NCBI GenBank assembly: GCA_009746045.1
Contig: RPFO01000065.1
Location: 8,717,542-8,781,541, forward strand
Direction: 5' to 3'
DNA length: 64,000 bases
Origin: Mesostigma viride
Taxonomy: Eukaryota > Streptophyta > Mesostigmatophyceae > Mesostigmatales > Mesostigmataceae
This document shows positions 50,703 through 61,300 of the stretch, piece by piece (positions within the stretch are counted from its first letter, which is position 1; each line of letters opens with the position of its first letter). The notes below the pieces were generated by a model, which saw only the letters and a list, made by a program, of their open reading frames with translations, had not been told where the DNA came from and did not search any database. The position numbers were made by a program, and so were the translations under genes.

Positions 50703-51641
50703 GATGATTCAGATGCACTGAGAGCTAAGACATCAAACAGAACCAGAGCGGAGCATATTGAGGTAAGTCAATATTCACTGCGTAACACCCGTTACGCGAT
50801 AGCGGTGGTCCATGATGCATCTCCCCGGGGCAGGATGTGGCTAACAACACAGCTGAATGGACTCGGAACATGTGGATTCCCAGTGGGGGGGCCTTCCAAT
50901 TGTCATACTTGACACCTCTTTCCTGTAACGAAAAGATTTCCCTTCTTCATGTTCCAGATGAGTCACCGTGCTCCTGCCTTTGTGTTTTTTTGGCGTTTGT
51001 AAAGAGATATGGGAGGGTAAACAAAAGCAAAGGCTGATATTGCCGTGTGGGGGGCCCGATCCTTGGTTAGTCTCTCAAGTGCCCACAGAAAAACACGAGA
51101 GTAGCACACACAGCGCGCAGCCCAGCCTAGCTCCCTCAGTAAAAGTAAAAGAAAAAGGACAAGAACAGCAAAACAAACGAGAACAAGAAAAAGAACAAAA
51201 CACAGACACGTAGTGCAATGTGAGCGGAATGATGGAGGAAGGTGAGAGGGGGACATCGTATTGAATGTGTAGGCATTGAGGCAGCCGAAGCGTCCCATCC
51301 CCGGGTACATTCGTGGCTTTCAAAAAAGCCACAACCTGCGTGGAAGAGGAAAATGCAGGAACGATGAGTATGATCCTGAAAACGAGGTTGAGGAAACGCG
51401 GAGAGGAAATGCCGGCCGCTGAAACGATTCCGATGGAACTATGGGTTTCGCCGACATGAGGCGGTGCAGCTGACTATCTCTATGGTGTCGTGTGTGACCG
51501 GGAGTGCCGGTTCACGTGCGCACTCGTCGGACTAGCCCGACGACATGTGTGCTTGGTTGCCCACGGCTGAAATCCTCTTGCCCGTCATGCAAAGGCCACG
51601 CCTCCTAGCCGAAAACGAACTATATTCAACCAATCTAATAT
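50703..51641 (-). other. Presumed 5' leader of Penelope-like copy 1
   Basis: Lies between the GIY-YIG ORF start and the 3' end of copy 2. No other gene recognised; the short frames at 50963-51332 are unsupported. Whether the whole stretch belongs to the element cannot be told without a second full copy. Confidence 0.35.
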
Positions 51642-52197
51642 CAAAGAGACAACCAGCGCAGGCCAGAAATCGGGAGAATCCGGACCATGGTAGCTCGAGC
51701 CTGCCGTTATCTTTTCCGCGTTTTCGAGTCGTTCAGGATGATGAAGATGAATGGTGATGGAAATGTGTATCCTTGTGCATTGAAATTATGGCTGGCTTAC
51801 GTGTGGAGCGACTAGATGACCTAGACGGTGGGGCCGGAAACAGCATGCTTGATCAGGGCGTGTGTTTCTAGCCTAACTGGCCGGGAGTGTCTAGTGGTGA
51901 GCACCATTGCTGCGATCGCTCTCCCACCATTTACGAGGAAATACCCGCAAATGGAAAACCACTGAAAAGGTCTAGCTAGTCAGTCATCACGTTAGCCATG
52001 CCATGATTCCAAACGTCCAAGAACTGCACACGGTGCAAAGGCAAAAAGCCGGAGGACAGCACTTTCAAATGTGCGGCGGGAACCAAAAGCCCGCGGATGC
52101 CAGAAAACATCGTGTTGCGGCAGCGACGCGACGATGTGGACAACGAATCCAGTGCCAAGCTCGGAACGGCCGCAAAGGAGATCTGGCATCACAGGGT

Positions 52198-52839
52198 TCA
52201 GATGTGCGGAGATACTATGCGATCCAGCCGGTCCACGACCTGTTTGTAGAGCTTGTGCCAAGGGGCAGCACCGAACAGATGTGGGTGACGTTGCAAAAAA
52301 CATCGGACTTGACGGAGCATAATGGCTCGGTCATAGTCTTTGACCAATAAACGCTGCAAGAGTTCAACAAGAGTCGTGATGAAATCAACACGATAAGAAC
52401 AAAGACGGGAAAAACGATGTAACTGAGAAAGAACAACACCATATTTTGCTGTGTGGGAAAGGAGACTGTGAATATCGGGGTAACGAATAAAAGGAATTTG
52501 CTGGTATTTAGGATCCTTGCGCTTATCATAGACAGCCGTACGCCAGCCCTTCTTGTTATGGGTAATGTTAAGATCGAGGTAATTGCAATGAGTATCCTCC
52601 GACGTGAGCTTTAATGTGAGGGACGCTTGCGGGTAGATGCCAGGCAGACCAGCGGTGATATACAAATGGGTTGCGAAATCAGGGTTGTCGAAAGCGATGA
52701 CATCATCAATGTATCGACATGTATGGATAAAACGCCTGATGAGAACATCATCGTTTGAGGCAATGAGATTCTCCATGAATGCAAGCTCATAAGTGTATAG
52801 ATAGAGGTTTGCAAGGAGCCCGGCACAGTTAGTGCCCAT
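52198..52839 (-). pseudogene. Penelope-like RT C-terminal part (copy 2)
   Basis: 213 codons from MGTNCAGLLANLYLYTYELA through CRYIDDVIAFDN to VSPHI. The catalytic YIDD box is intact. It joins 53020-53670 once the 174-bp insertion and one duplication are ignored. Confidence 0.85.
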
Positions 52840-52864
52840 AGGGATGCCGATAGCTTGTTGGTAT

Positions 52865-53038
52865 TAATTAATTAATTAATAGACACGTGACTGCGTCACG
52901 TGAGCATAAGTCCTCAGTGGGAGGGGAACATGGGATGGAATGGATGGTATAAGCTATCTAGGTCCTAGTTACAGGGGTGTGGGCACCGCGGCCCGAATCG
53001 CTATGAATGCCATACTTGGTCACACGCGGAGCCCCCAA
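52865..53038 (-). mobile_element. SINE-like element, 174 bp, with palindromic 3' end
   Basis: Flanked by the 9-bp duplication tgttggtat (52856-52864 and 53039-53047) in the Penelope-like RT. In element orientation it starts ttgggggctccgcgtgtgac, contains gcgattcgggcc (a weak match to a pol III B box) and ends with a perfect hairpin CACGTGAC-GCA-GTCACGTG and a taattaattaatt tail. The tail is of the same kind as that of the ORF1 elements, suggesting mobilisation by the same LINE enzyme. Confidence 0.65.
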
Positions 53039-53047
53039 TGTTGGTAT

Positions 53048-53649
53048 ACATTGCCCGCAAAACAGATGAAGGTGGTATCAACAAGATAAGAGATCCAATG
53101 GACAAGGTCAGCCTTCGTGATAATATAATTATAACCATCCCGCACGATAGCACCTGCCGCGATCCCTGAGAGCCACGTTGCCGTGGGCTTGGTCTGAGAA
53201 ACACGCACGTGCAGGTGGTTGCGCCCGTGAGGCCTACGTGCATACAGACGAGTAAGGAGGCTATCTAAACGAGCTTTCAAATCGTGCAAATCTAGTGTGG
53301 TATATAGAGTGGTGAAATCATAGGTGGCTATGGGCATAGGTATACGTTTCTCTGCTGCTGTCTTAGAACGGCTAAGGGCGGCAAGGCGTAGGCGTACTTG
53401 GGCTGAGTCTATGACGATCCAACTACCAGCGCATTCATACCCGGCATTCGACAGCACCTCCACCCATAATGCATTGGCTTCGGGGAGAAGAGCATTCACT
53501 AGAGCATGGCAGATGAGTTTCGAGAGAGGCATCAGTGGGGCTGAATGCGACGCAGCAATGGTGCGCAAAGCAACAGGAGTTTTGTGCAGCTTAAGAGTGA
53601 GATACAGATATGGGAACGTAGTGGTGGTGGCGCCGCGTCGCTGCCACTT
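53048..53649 (-). pseudogene. Penelope-like RT N-terminal part (copy 2)
   Basis: Open frame with PYLYLTLKLHKTPVALRTIA, MPIATYDFTTLYTTLDLHDL and DGYNYIITKADLVHWISYLV to FAGNVYQ. Unlike copy 1 there is no frameshift. The 5' part including GIY-YIG is missing. Confidence 0.85.
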
Positions 53650-53702
53650 ATGCTCACGTGACGCAGTCACGTGTCTATTAATTAATTAATTAATTAATTA
53701 AT
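53650..53702 (+). mobile_element. 3' end of a second SINE-like copy
   Basis: tgctcacgtgacgcagtcac and gtgtctattaattaatt, the hairpin and tail of the 174-bp element, in the opposite orientation to the copy at 52865-53038. It sits at the truncated right end of Penelope-like copy 2. Confidence 0.65.
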
Positions 53703-55398
53703 TCCCTGATCATGTCATCCCATCAGCCCAAAGATGGTGTTGCTTACTAGGCTCAACATGCGACTGCACGACATGCATCATTTGTGACTGGGCCCACCAC
53801 TCGATCCCACGCCAATTTAAGGGTTTTGCAAATAGTTGGAGCTCGAATCCTCACCTAAGTAATTAACTAATCAAACTCGCGCGTGCTCGTGTTGGAGTCG
53901 TCACGGAGTATTGACGGCCCCGGCCTCACTTGCACCCGGCCGTACGGTATGCGCCCACGGGTGCAATCCAATCAGTAAAAGAGATCTGACAGTGGAACCC
54001 AGCTTGATTGTGAGCGGACCGGTTGCAAGCAAAACCCAATCGGGCCATCGATCAACGAGAATAGATTCAGTTTTGGCTCATGAGTGACTGCACGTCAGTG
54101 ATAGGCAATGCGAAAGCGCCGGGGGTCGGTTGCGCTGGCCGGCGGCACGCAGCGGGCCTCATGCGGGACATGTTTTGTTACAAGGTTGACAAGTTGTCGC
54201 TGGGAGTTCATTTTGGGCTGAACGTTCCGTCCGGAGCCAGCAGGTTGCTCTAGTTTTGCTTTTACCCACGTCTCGAAGCAGTCGCTTACTGCCGGGAGGA
54301 TGGGTACGAGGCCGGTGGGGACTGGGGAGGCGCGCTCCGCCGGCCGAGGTACGATTTGTTCCTGGGCGGGCCCGGCCTACGTAGCCTGGTACCGGCGCGA
54401 CGCGGCCGGCGAGACCACGTCTTGACCGTGTCCAATAAGACGTGTTTCTGCGGTGGCCACGTGTAAGGTCCATGTCATTATAACGTCTTGTCGATTCATT
54501 CATTAATGCCGTCGGCCCCCTCGTCACACGTCCCGTCTTGCCACAATTTGCATGTCCGGTCACCGCGTAGAGGGAACGTAGTGTCATATCGTCCTCAATT
54601 CGTCGTGTCGTTGATTCTCAACATGGACAAAATTGCCAACATTTTCACAGGCAATAATGATGGACTATCTCTTTAACGAAGGCTATATTTGTTATTTTAA
54701 TTGAGAGTACAGCATCGGTGTGTGATTATGCGAATTGCCCGAAGTTGCCCTGACGTAGCACTTACAGAATGACCTCAACCATGCTACGTACGGGGATCTC
54801 CAGTCTGGAATTATTGCAAATAATTTTGTGGAGTTTCAACGCGCTCATGTTGCCATCAGCCTCGGCTATCCAGCTTCGCGGAGAGATTATGTTAGAATAT
54901 ACTTCGACAGGCCAGAACGAGGTTCCAGAACGAGATGCCATCGCCTCTGTCGCAAACGCCATCCTACACGGGAAATCGCAAGGTGCCCAGCGTCGAAGTG
55001 CTCTCAAATATGACCACGATTCGGCAACGATATATGCTAAATTTGCGTCGATTGTAAGTAATTGACTCATGTTAGGGATGCTTGATGGATTAGAGACGCT
55101 GTTATCGTCTTGTTAGGGACCGATGAGAGTAGGATTCTCGAACCGACGCTGAAATGCATGAAGCATAAGCTTCGCAGCGATTGTGCGCCCGTTTGTGCAT
55201 CATTATGCTCTAAACTGAAGCCTTTGTGTGACTCCGTTGGACAAGTACCTGACGGCTACGGGCGTTTCGTCATTCGTTGCAAATATAATTGAAATTGTCC
55301 GACCCACTCGCTTAGTGCTTTACTTACAATCGTGATGTTATTTTCAACATTCTTTTGCTCCCTAGTGAATTGCCGCATGGTCAAGGGCGCCTGCCATC
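53703..55398. other. No gene firmly recognised; possible upstream exons of the lipase gene
   Basis: Two plus-strand frames, 54769-55065 and 55110-55292 (the second Cys-rich: DCAPVCASLCSKLKPLCDSV), lie ahead of the first recognised lipase exon. They could be 5' exons, but no splice phase ties them to it. 53760-54480 has no coding signal on inspection. Confidence 0.3.
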
Positions 55399-58300
55399 AT
55401 GTTGCTGACGAAGCCTGGCACCCGCATCTCCCATGTTCGGCCTCAGGCGTACTGCCAAGACACGGACGCATTGCTGGCGTGGCAGTGCACGTGGTGCAAG
55501 GAGAGTACCGTCCAGGTGAGGGCCCTGAGGGACGCCAGCAACGCTAGGGGCTACCACGTGAGCCAAGCGGCAATGGCCTACTTGGTACAAAGGTGTCCAA
55601 CCGAAGACCTGTGGGACACTACAGTGGCCATTGAGCAGACGTCCTACGTTGATCCCTACAGATCCTCTCTCAACTGAGCGTTGGTCCTCTCTCAACCCAG
55701 AATTGGTCCTCTCTCAACCCAGCGTTGGTCCTCTCTAAACTGAGTGTTGGTCCTCTCTCAACTGAGCATTCTTCCTCTCTCAACCGAGCATTGTGTTTGA
55801 CTGGCCATGGGGAAACCGAACCCTCCAAGCCCGTCGAGCGGCCGCGCTCTCCATGCCTAGGAACCCAGTAGTTCTCTCGCGACTGAGCAGTGCTTGACGA
55901 CGATGCTCCCTCTGCATGGCCGTGGCAAGAAGCATTTATGAAATGATGCATGTATGGAGGAGTCCATGTGGGAAGATTGCATGTGGAGAGGGTTCGCGTC
56001 GCGAATATGGGCATGGCACGGAGCAGTCTGCGTTGCTGCTGTGGGCTTTATTGGGATGTCGCCCTTTCTCACCCAATCTGGAAGCAAAGGCGCCGATGGG
56101 TCTATTTTCGGGGGTGTTGTTACCAACCGTACAGAGCTATGAACTGTGAGTTGTCAGTATTGTATCTTGTGTGTGTGTGATCTGCGCGGAGCGTGTGGGT
56201 ATCCAATAGTAGGAAGTAGTGTGTGTGTGTGTGTTTTCCTGTGTGTTAGTGGGTATCGAGCATAATTGTCGTCGGCCACCTTGCCATGCACGCCCCTGCG
56301 CACCGCTGCTGCTTGACTAATTGGTGAATAACTTATTAACATACTACTGTATTGTTAAGCAAGCATATAGTATTGTTAAGCGAGCATACTGTATTGTTAA
56401 GCAAGCATATAGTATTGTTAAGCAAGCATGCGTCTCCAGCAAGCATAGAGTATTGCCAGCAAGCATATAGTACTGCCAGCAAGCATATAGTATTGCCAGC
56501 AAGCATGTAGTATTGCCAGCAAGCATATAATATTGCCAGCAAGCATCTAGTATTGCCAGCTAGCATATAGTATTGCCAGCAAGCATATAGTATTGCCAGC
56601 AAGCATATAGTATTGCCAGGAAGCATCCAGTATTGTTAAGCAAGCATGCGTCTCCACTGGGAGTTCACAGAGCACAGGTGATGGATCATTTATGGCCTCT
56701 GTCACCTGTATATCAAACAAAGCAATGACCTAGCGGGCTGCCACCATGTGCCACAATGCAATGCCCTTTCTGCATTTCCTTTTCCCCTTTCTTTCGGCTG
56801 ATTCTAGGTACTGCCTATACCCTCTTGGTTTGGTTTACAATCTTGGTTGGGTTAATCTTGAATCTACCCCCTGTGCGCTGTGCACCCCCTCCGCAGGACG
56901 TGCGTGTCGTTGACGTGATCCAGGACCCGCTGCCGCTGCAGGTGGGTGCTGCTCGTTGTCTGCTTTAGGTCACCATGGGAGGCTGCCAGGTGGGTGCTGG
57001 TCGCTGCCTCAGGAGAGTAGTTACCATAGAATTGCTGTGTTCTATAGTACCACAGGCAGGCTGTTGCCGGTTGGGTTGGTAAAGGAAAAGCCGCATCAGA
57101 GCCACGGTAGAGTTGCTGCGTCATCTACCACGGAAGCCAGGTGTTGGAGGGCTGGTGCCACGTTGGCGAAAGCCATAGCCGGGTAGTCCCTGTAAACTGG
57201 AGACCATGCCCGGTACTCGCTGGAGTAGTGTCCAGCGATGCAGGGCAATTCAAGCCCTGGGTTTTCCTAGAAATTGGTTTTCGTCAGCTCTTGGCAAGTG
57301 GCCAGCGGCAGTTTTGGAGGGAGAGAGATGCGGATGCCTTTAGGGATGCTAGAATGCCAAAAGTTGCGGAGTGTAATGAACCTTGGTCTGAGAGATGGCA
57401 ACAAAAGTATCAATATGTTTGAGTGACACAAGCAATTCTGAACCGCTGGTAGGCCTCTTTCTTCGGCCGCCCGGCCCCGCCCCGCCCTGCCCCGCCCCGC
57501 CCCGCCCCGCCCCGCCCCGCCCCGCCCCGCCCCGCCCGCCCGCCCCGCCCCGCCCCGCCCGCCCCGCCCCGCCCCGCCCCGCCCCGCCCCGCCCCGCCCC
57601 GCCCGCCCCGCCCCGCCCCGCCCCGCCCCGCCCCGCCCCCCGCCCCGCCCGCCCCGCCCCGCCCCGCCCCGCCCCGCCCCGCCCCGCCCCGCCCGCCCGC
57701 CCCGCCCGCCCCGCCCCGCCCCCCGCCCCGCCCGCCCCGCCCCGCCCCGCCCCGCCCCGCCCCGCCCCGCCCCGCCCCGCCCCGCCCCGCCCCGCCCCGC
57801 CGCCCCGCCCCGCCCCGCCCGCCCCGCCCCGCCCCGCCCCGCCCCGCCCCGCCCCGCCCCGCCCGCCCCGCCCCGCCCCGCCCCGCCCCGCCCCGCCCCG
57901 CCCCGCCCCGCCCGCCCCGCCCCGCCCCGCCCCGCCCCGCCCCGCCCCGCCCCGCCCCGCCCCGCCCCGCCCTACCCTAATAAACTGTTCCCCCGCGCAT
58001 GGTGTTTCTAATGCAGGCTTATGTGGCCATCTCGCGCTCGCTTCGGATGATCATCGTCTCCTTTCGCGGCACCAAGCAGTCCAGGTGTGCAGAATGGGAA
58101 TCAAATAAGGATTGCTGTCGTAAGACTCGCAATCGTCCTGGTACACGGCACCAAGCAGTCCAGGTGTGCAGAATGGGAATCAAACAAGGATTGCTGTCGT
58201 AAGACTCGCAATCGTCCTGGTACGCGGCACCAAGCAGTCCAGGTGTGCAGAATGGGCATCAAACAAGGATTGCTGTCGTAATACTCGCAATCGTCCTGGT

Positions 58301-61300
58301 ACGCGGCACCAAGCAGTCCAAGTGCGTAGGACTGCAGTAGCCAGGCGCATGACCAAGCAGTCAAGGTAGGCGGCACCAAGGTGTCCAGGTGGGTAAGAAT
58401 GTTCGATACACGACCAAGGTGTCCTAGTACGCGGGACCAAGTGGGCAGGACTGTCCGATACATCACCGTTCACCAAGGTGTTCAGGTAGCGCACCAAGCC
58501 CATCCCAGGCTCGCACCACCCATGGTGAGAGGTACCGGCACATCACACCCTTCTGGGGTGTATCCAGGTTGCGCGGCCCTGACGTGACGTCCCTGTGACC
58601 AGGCCACGGAAGCCACGATGTTTGTAAGGATCACCCTCTCACCCTTGGCTTCTCGCTCGCTTTCACTGATTTGGATCCTGCTGATGTCGGCTACCCATTG
58701 TGCCCGGTTGCCTCGTGGCATGTCACAGCCTAGCCAACTGGCTCAAAGATGTTCAGTTTGCCAAGCTGGACTTTGGCTACCCGGGTCTGCAAGGTGCTCG
58801 GGTAAGCAACACAGGCGTGTGTTAGCATTATAATATAAATTACAGTAGTAATAGTAATACTACTAAATAACACTGTTAGTTTTCTGATCTGTCACTGACT
58901 GTTAGTTGTTTATATTGTGGTTTTGATGTGTCTCAGGCATTGTCGCTAGCGTGGCAAACGGCTCACCGCCTGCACATCTCACCATCACGTGGTATTGGTT
59001 CAGGAATGTTGCTGTGAGGGGGAACCCACTGCTGCTGTATCCATGGCCGGTGAGTCTGGTGCCTGTTTCTTTTTGTCTGAAGTGTCTTTCCCATCACACT
59101 GGGCTGCGATCAGGGATTCGGATCATGAGCTAGGGTACTGTGTAGTAGGGGAGGTCTGGATGGCTGTTATGCAGGTGCCTAGTCTTACCCTGGAAGAATA
59201 GCCAGGAAAATAGGACCCTTACAGCTAGCAAGTACTGAGAAAGGGTTAGGCATGCGTAGGACAGCCATCCACGCCTCCCCATGATCACAGCGGAAGCTAG
59301 CTGACCACCAAAATCCCTGACTTGCCCCAAAGTCGAGTTCAACCCTCTAGCAACAACCGCTGAGGGTCGCCTAGGATGGAGGCCCCAGCCTGGGTGTCCA
59401 CATTATACGCAGCAGAAAGAACGGCTCAATGCACATGCGTCGGTAGCAGTATACCATAATAGCAGTATACTACTACCATAATAGCAGTATACCCTTATAG
59501 CAGTATACCCTAATAGCAGTATACCATAATAGCAGTATACCCTAATAGCAGTAAACCCTAATAGCAGTATACCCCAATAGCAGTATACCCTAAAAGCAGT
59601 AAACCCTAATAGCAGTATACCATAATAGCAGTATACCATAATAGCAGTATACCCTTAACTGTGCGCTTGTGTATGTGTACCTGTATATGTGCCTGTAGGT
59701 GTACACTTATGCGATGAATGACAGGCAACTGCATGCAACAGTAAGATCGTGTAGAGGGTGACGACATGTTCATTTGTTGCAAACTCTTTCTGTAGACCTT
59801 GACCAGGAAGCCCCTTCTGCCACACACCGCGCCGCTCACCCTGGCAGGTGCACCACGGCTTCTTCGCGGCCTACAACAACACGATCCTGCGGCCGCGTAT
59901 TCTGGATGCCGTCACCCGGCTGCAGGCGGAGGCCCCTGACTACACCATCCTGGTGGTGGGACACTCGTTGGGCGCGGCCATGACCGCGTTCTGTGCTCTG
60001 GACATGAAGGTGGGCCGATGCGACCCGTCACGATGACGGAAAAGGAGCGTGTTGTTGCGTTCGGTGCGCGGGGCATGGTGGTGGGTTGCTCACCTACATT
60101 TCACCTTGACAGGGCTTCAAGACCATCCTTGCGTTCCGTGTGCTGGACATGAACGTGAGCTCTTCCCCTTGGTGCGCAAGATGCGCTGGGCACGACGCGC
60201 ATATCAACCATATGCGCGGGGCATGAAAGGGGGGCTACGCGCCTGAAACTTGCCTTGGCAGGGGGACTATCGCACCCTGTGCGCTGGACATTCAAGTGGG
60301 TCACGCACCCGTAAACAAACTTGACAACTTTATGCCACCCCTGGAGTACGTATGCTTCCCGCAGGACCGGCGCATTATCGCGCTAGCACGGTTGTCCTTT
60401 TGATGATCATGGGTTCATACGAAAGCGAGAGGGGGCACTATAAAGGGAGGGCGCATAGGAAAGCGAGAGTCAGCCACACGCTCACATGCCAACTGATCCC
60501 CATCGGCTGTGGCCCTCCGCTTGCCCACGGGCCCACCGCCAACCGACCCTTGTGCTCCGCTACTTGCCGTCTCCTGCTTGATGTTTTGCACCAATTGCAT
60601 GCCAAGTAGCAGAGGTGTCCCTTGCCCCCGCTTCATCCCCTTCATCTCAGCTTCTGCTGAGCACTCCATCTCAATTTCTCTTGCACTCTCCCCCCCCCCC
60701 CCCCCCAACCCACCCACCCACACATACCATGTTATATCTGACTCGTGCAGCTGAGGGGTCGTGGAGGTTCTGTTCGCACTCATGCTTGCAAACCCAGTCT
60801 CGATGGGTGCTATTCTGTGTATAGAAAAGCACTTGGGTCCCATATCTGGTCAGAAGCAAGTGCTACTATCGGGCTACTGTTGGTATGACCACTGTCACTC
60901 CTACTGCTGGATTGCTGTGCTGGTTAGCTTTGTTATGAATGACCGGCTGGCCTAGATCAGCCTATGGGCAGACGGGAGGGTGGATAAACCCCATAGCGGG
61001 GGTGCTGTATTCTTCCCTTTGCAGAGCAAGGAACAGGATTGTCTCAAGATCCATCTTCCTGTGGTGTACTTAACTTCCTCAACTACCCTACCGATTTGAG
61101 AATGTCCCGAAGTGCTGGCTACGCAGTAACTATTGGTAGATTGTGAAATAAAGCCTGGCTATCATTGTGGTGCACTTCTTTTTCCTGTCGTTGACGGGAC
61201 TCGACGCAAATGTCGCGCTAACAAGCCTTCTCTCACAGCGTGCATCATGGCTACCCCATGCATTTGTATAGTAGACTTAGAGCTGTAACTCATCACATGG

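Larger units (their letters stand above)
45078..51641 (-). mobile_element. Penelope-like element copy 1 with N-terminal GIY-YIG (Chlamys type)
   Basis: Minus-strand element. The 3' end is at 45078 (gagacaaccagcgcagg on plus), the coding region spans 45642-50702 and the presumed leader extends towards 51641, where copy 2 begins. Translation order is GIY-YIG endonuclease first, RT second. Canonical Penelope elements have the endonuclease after the RT; elements with the permuted order are known from green algae (Chlamys) and animals (Naiad). It is interrupted by the ORF1-only element (46051-48038) and carries two frame breaks (about 49280 and 48410). Confidence 0.85.
51642..53649 (-). mobile_element. 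Penelope-like element copy 2, 5'-truncated, split by a SINE-like element
   Basis: Same 3' end as copy 1 (caaagagacaaccagcgcagg near 51643) and nearly the same sequence through the RT. It is truncated at the right inside the segment following PYLYLTLKLHKTP. It lies directly upstream of copy 1 in element orientation, so its 3' part could act as a pseudo-LTR for copy 1, as seen in tandem Penelope arrangements. Confidence 0.85.

Noticed and set aside
55100-55140. Hammerhead-like core (accgatgagag ... tctcgaac)
   Set aside because: The core departs from CUGAUGA and GAAAC at required positions and lies outside the Penelope-like elements; no matching stems I and III were found. No convincing hammerhead was seen in the Penelope-like ends either, by eye.
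56342-56650. CRISPR-like regular repeats
   Set aside because: Units are contiguous with no unique spacers; ordinary tandem repeat in a eukaryotic intron.
57395-58108. 237-codon Pro/Ala/Arg frame
   Set aside because: Generated by the (CCCCG)n tract and running through a lipase intron; it has no independent start context.
60101-60304. Extra lipase exons near 60130 and 60280
   Set aside because: They resemble the exon ending at 60009 (ctggacatgaa plus donor) but are only short partial copies; splicing from 60009 to 61391 restores a normal lipase. Reported as donor echoes instead.
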